Shown piece after piece: positions 51,529 through 53,249 of a stretch of DNA of 53,249 nt. Below the pieces are notes generated by a model. The model made no database searches. It saw only the letters and a list, made by a program, of their open reading frames with translations, and had not been told where the DNA came from. Numbering within the stretch: the stretch's first letter is position 1; every line of letters begins with the position of its first letter. Where the stretch lies: the NCBI GenBank assembly GCA_016871715.1, contig VHCO01000023.1, positions 1 to 53,249 on the forward strand. Direction: 5' to 3'. The position numbers and the translations under genes were made by a program. The DNA is from Verrucomicrobiota bacterium (GTDB lineage Bacteria; Verrucomicrobiota; Verrucomicrobiia; Limisphaerales; J093).

Positions 51529-51936
51529 TCACGCCGAGAAACTCTCCCCGCACGAACAGGTCGTCGCTGCATTCGGGTTCTTTACCTTGAAACCGCCCCC
51601 CTGAAGCGCCTCCACGTAGTCAAGCTCCGAGCCGGTCACATACAGGGCGCTCTTCGGATCCACCACCACCTTGATGCCGGCGCTCTCGACCAGAATGTCG
51701 CGGTGAGCCGGGCCGTCCTGCAGATCCATCTTGTATTGCAGCCCCGAGCAACCGCCTCCGATGACCGCCACCCGCAGCACCCCAGCACGGCGGCCCTGCC
51801 TCGCCAGCAGTGCCCGCACCTTTTCCGCTGCGCCCGCGGTGACCTTGATCAATCGCTCGTCTCCGACGCGGAATGCGGGAGTTGAGCCCGTCGGATCGGC
51901 CCGGGCAGGGGCTGGAGCTGGTGTCTGCGCCATCAT
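51529..51936 (-). CDS. A-type iron-sulphur cluster carrier (IscA/ErpA family)
   Basis: A 135-residue protein if translation begins at ATG 51936 or the adjacent 51933; an ATG at 51996 would add Arg-rich residues. After a Pro/Ala-rich leader of ~25 residues comes the HesB domain: RLIKVTAGAAEKVRALLARQ, VLRVAVIGGGCSGLQYKMDL with the first conserved Cys, KSALYVTGSELDYVEALQGG and the C-terminal pair in CSCGESF. These three Cys residues bind or transfer the cluster. The family also has SufA and ErpA members, and a specific name is not possible. It probably forms a unit with hscB. Confidence 0.85.
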   Translation of the reverse strand: MMAQTPAPAPARADPTGSTPAFRVGDERLIKVTAGAAEKVRALLARQGRRAGVLRVAVIGGGCSGLQYKMDLQDGPAHRDILVESAGIKVVVDPKSALYVTGSELDYVEALQGGGFKVKNPNAATTCSCGESFSA

Positions 51937-52418
51937 ATGCGATGCGATTGCGATCGAATCTCGCCTCAAGCTACGCCGGTGGTCTTGGGCCGTCAACCTG
52001 TCGCCAGGTCTTTATCGCCAAAGGCGCTCGGCCAGTGGGCACCCCGCCCACCATGCCCAATGCATGTGCCACGTGCCCACAGCAAACATTGCGCTCTTCG
52101 ATCTTCGCTCTTGAAGCTCCTGCGTCAATCTCCGTGGCGACGGTCGACTGCCAATGTGTGTCATCGTGGCGATCTAACTAAGCGTATTCTGGTGTCAACA
52201 ATAAGTATCGCGGTGATTTATTTATGCTCTTTGGATCCGCGCTTGCACCACTCGAGACGAACTCCGATCCCGTTCCACAGGTTCAAAGCGAAGCCCCACG
52301 AACGCCAAGATTCAGACCTCAGGGGCCTGGGCCTGAGGCTGTAGGCCGGCTAGGCCACACTCGAGCCCGGACGCCACAGAGCAGAAAGCCCGAGCGGGTC
52401 TTTAGGGCTCGCGTCAGT
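51937..52418. other. 482-bp gene-free spacer
   Basis: It separates the A-type carrier gene from the transposase gene. It contains one copy of the TTGTTGACA motif on the minus strand (52193-52201) with an A/T-rich flank to 52211, and a stem CCTCAGG/CCTGAGG (52317-52323 with 52332-52338). The stem lies about 80 bases beyond the transposase stop and could be a REP-like end or a terminator. No other gene, RNA or repeat is recognised. A promoter for the carrier gene is not evident. Confidence 0.5.
52193..52211 (-). repeat. Single TTGTTGACA motif near the transposase gene
   Basis: On the minus strand the sequence reads A/T-rich TACTTATTGTTGACA. It shares TTGTTGACA with the copies near 2.7 kb and GTTGACA plus an A/T-rich upstream flank with the copies near 32.2 kb. 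It is 208 bases beyond the transposase stop. Confidence 0.4.
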
Positions 52419-53249
52419 TCAGGTGATGGCCTCGACCCGCAGATCCCGTAACGCATTCAATCCAGCCAGTGGCTCGCCCCCACCACGGATCGATCGCGCC
52501 CCGCTCCGCCGCTTCGACCCGAACCGCTCCCGGTGCGCCAACCACACCTCATCCACAAACCCCTTCGAGCCCAGCACCACGCCGTCCGTCATATGCCGAA
52601 TCCTCAACCGCAACACCTCCCCCACGCTCAACTCCCCGCCCTTCTGCAACACCCGCTTAATCTGCTCCCGACTCAACGCCACTTTCCCGCTGCTCCCAGA
52701 CACCCCCCCGCGCACAAACAACCGCCGCCGATACTCCGCACCCACCTCCTTCCACTCACGCACCCTTCCCTTCCGCGGCTCCTCGGCCCCCCCTGCAACC
52801 TGCGCGCCGGCCAAGAACGGAGCGCGGGCATCTTGCCCGCGGGCCCCTGTCCCTTCCTCTTCCCCTGGTGCCCCCGCCATCTGGCCCCCTCCCGCCCCAA
52901 CCCCAACCCCGCTCTGAGACGCTCCCGCACTCGCACGCGAGTACATGCTCAACAACCCCGACCGCGCCCTCGCATCCCCAGCCACCGCTGCCGCGTACCC
53001 ACAGTGCCGGTAATCCTTCGGGTCCTCCACCAATCCTGCCCGCACCGCGTTCAAGTCAATGTACGCCGACACCGTCTCCAACACCCCCGTCTGATCCTCG
53101 ACCAACACACTCCGAAACCGTTCCGCCCACAGCGTCCCAAACCGCTGGTGCCGTATGTTGTACCACTTGCTGAACCGCTGCTTGAACTCCTTCATGAACT
53201 CCGACACATCCCCCATCCGCGCCAGCATTCGTTCCCGGATGTCTGCGTC
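52419..53249 (-). CDS. REP-associated tyrosine transposase (RAYT), 5' end outside window
   Basis: The frame is open to the right window edge, so the N-terminus with the HUH metal site is not visible. The visible part starts upstream of ATG 53228 with the IS200/Y1-transposase core: FMKEFKQRFSKWYNIRHQRF (candidate catalytic Tyr in KWYN), GTLWAERFRSVLVEDQTGVL and AYIDLNAVRAGLVEDPKDYR. These are typical RAYT blocks. A ~50-residue Gly/Ala-rich insertion (QSGVGVGAGGGQMAGAPGEE onward) follows, containing RGQDARAP encoded by a REP-like palindrome. The C-terminal part (VALSREQIKRVLQKGGELSV, VLGSKGFVDEVWLAHRERFG) is also found in RAYT relatives. RAYTs excise and mobilise REP palindromes and are usually single-copy, vertically inherited genes. 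Confidence 0.8.
   Translation of the reverse strand, partial: DADIRERMLARMGDVSEFMKEFKQRFSKWYNIRHQRFGTLWAERFRSVLVEDQTGVLETVSAYIDLNAVRAGLVEDPKDYRHCGYAAAVAGDARARSGLLSMYSRASAGASQSGVGVGAGGGQMAGAPGEEEGTGARGQDARAPFLAGAQVAGGAEEPRKGRVREWKEVGAEYRRRLFVRGGVSGSSGKVALSREQIKRVLQKGGELSVGEVLRLRIRHMTDGVVLGSKGFVDEVWLAHRERFGSKRRSGARSIRGGGEPLAGLNALRDLRVEAIT
52819..52840 (+). repeat. REP-like palindrome inside the transposase gene
   Basis: GGAG (52819-52822), one C, then GCGGGCATCTTGCCCGC (52824-52840), a 7-bp stem with a TCT loop. Tetranucleotide, spacing and loop match the palindrome at 44485-44503 read on the minus strand. It is in frame and adds no stop codon. Confidence 0.7.

Noticed and set aside
1-53249. 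tRNA, rRNA or other structured RNA genes
   Set aside because: No T-loop-like GGTTCRANYCC block with matching arms was found in any spacer, and no rRNA-like sequence was seen.

Overview
The window looks like chromosomal DNA of a high-GC member of the Verrucomicrobiota, most likely the Limisphaerales/Pedosphaerales group. The reasons are: several secreted proteins end in the same short C-terminal module finishing in (F/L)YRLR or YFRIR; there are several carbohydrate-active proteins with Sec or Tat signals; the housekeeping genes are of Gram-negative type (lolD plus a LolC/E permease, rlmI, hscB); and the intergenic spaces hold REP-like palindromes with a REP-associated transposase nearby. The assignment is inferred from recalled family traits, as no marker gene could be compared.

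Layout. 1-7.4 kb: the end of a repeat-containing secreted protein, a Tat-exported TIM-barrel protein, a long gene-free stretch with three TTGTTGACA motifs, a small secreted protein, a large putative glycoside hydrolase and the C-terminal remnant of a MATE exporter. 7.4-21.4 kb (minus strand): an unusual family 2 glycoside hydrolase, an SMP-30-like beta-propeller and a 2,893-residue surface protein built from ~250-residue tandem repeats plus DUF2341/LamG, Calx-beta and cadherin-like modules. 21.5-32.1 kb: a FUN14 membrane protein diverging from a DegP/HtrA protease, then a tightly overlapping operon for a Gld-type ABC ATPase, permease, auxiliary protein, DUF4340 protein and AsmA-like protein.

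32.1-43.3 kb: a tandem ~140-bp repeat, then minus-strand genes lolD-lolC/E, a GH-A clan hydrolase with a DUF1349 protein, rlmI, a membrane-anchored unknown, a LysR regulator, a histidine-kinase-like hybrid protein lacking its phospho-acceptor His, and a purine nucleoside phosphorylase. 43.3-49.8 kb (plus strand): moeB-rhodanese, a REP-rich spacer, then nusB, a PHP phosphoesterase, ftsY, ribD, ribE and tmk. 49.8-53.2 kb: leuD, a half-size TauE-type membrane protein, hscB, an A-type Fe-S carrier, a motif-containing spacer, and a window-truncated REP-associated tyrosine transposase that carries a REP palindrome inside its own coding sequence.

How the parts fit. The left half reads as an accessory extracellular carbohydrate-handling and surface-display region. 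The right half is mostly core metabolism and envelope biogenesis. The most unusual signals are (i) a 16-base motif, TATAAAGTYGTTGACA, that recurs only in intergenic spacers and marks tandem arrays at two loci; (ii) two REP-like palindrome clusters linked to the transposase; and (iii) two enzyme-like proteins missing the expected catalytic residue (the GH2 acid/base and the kinase His).
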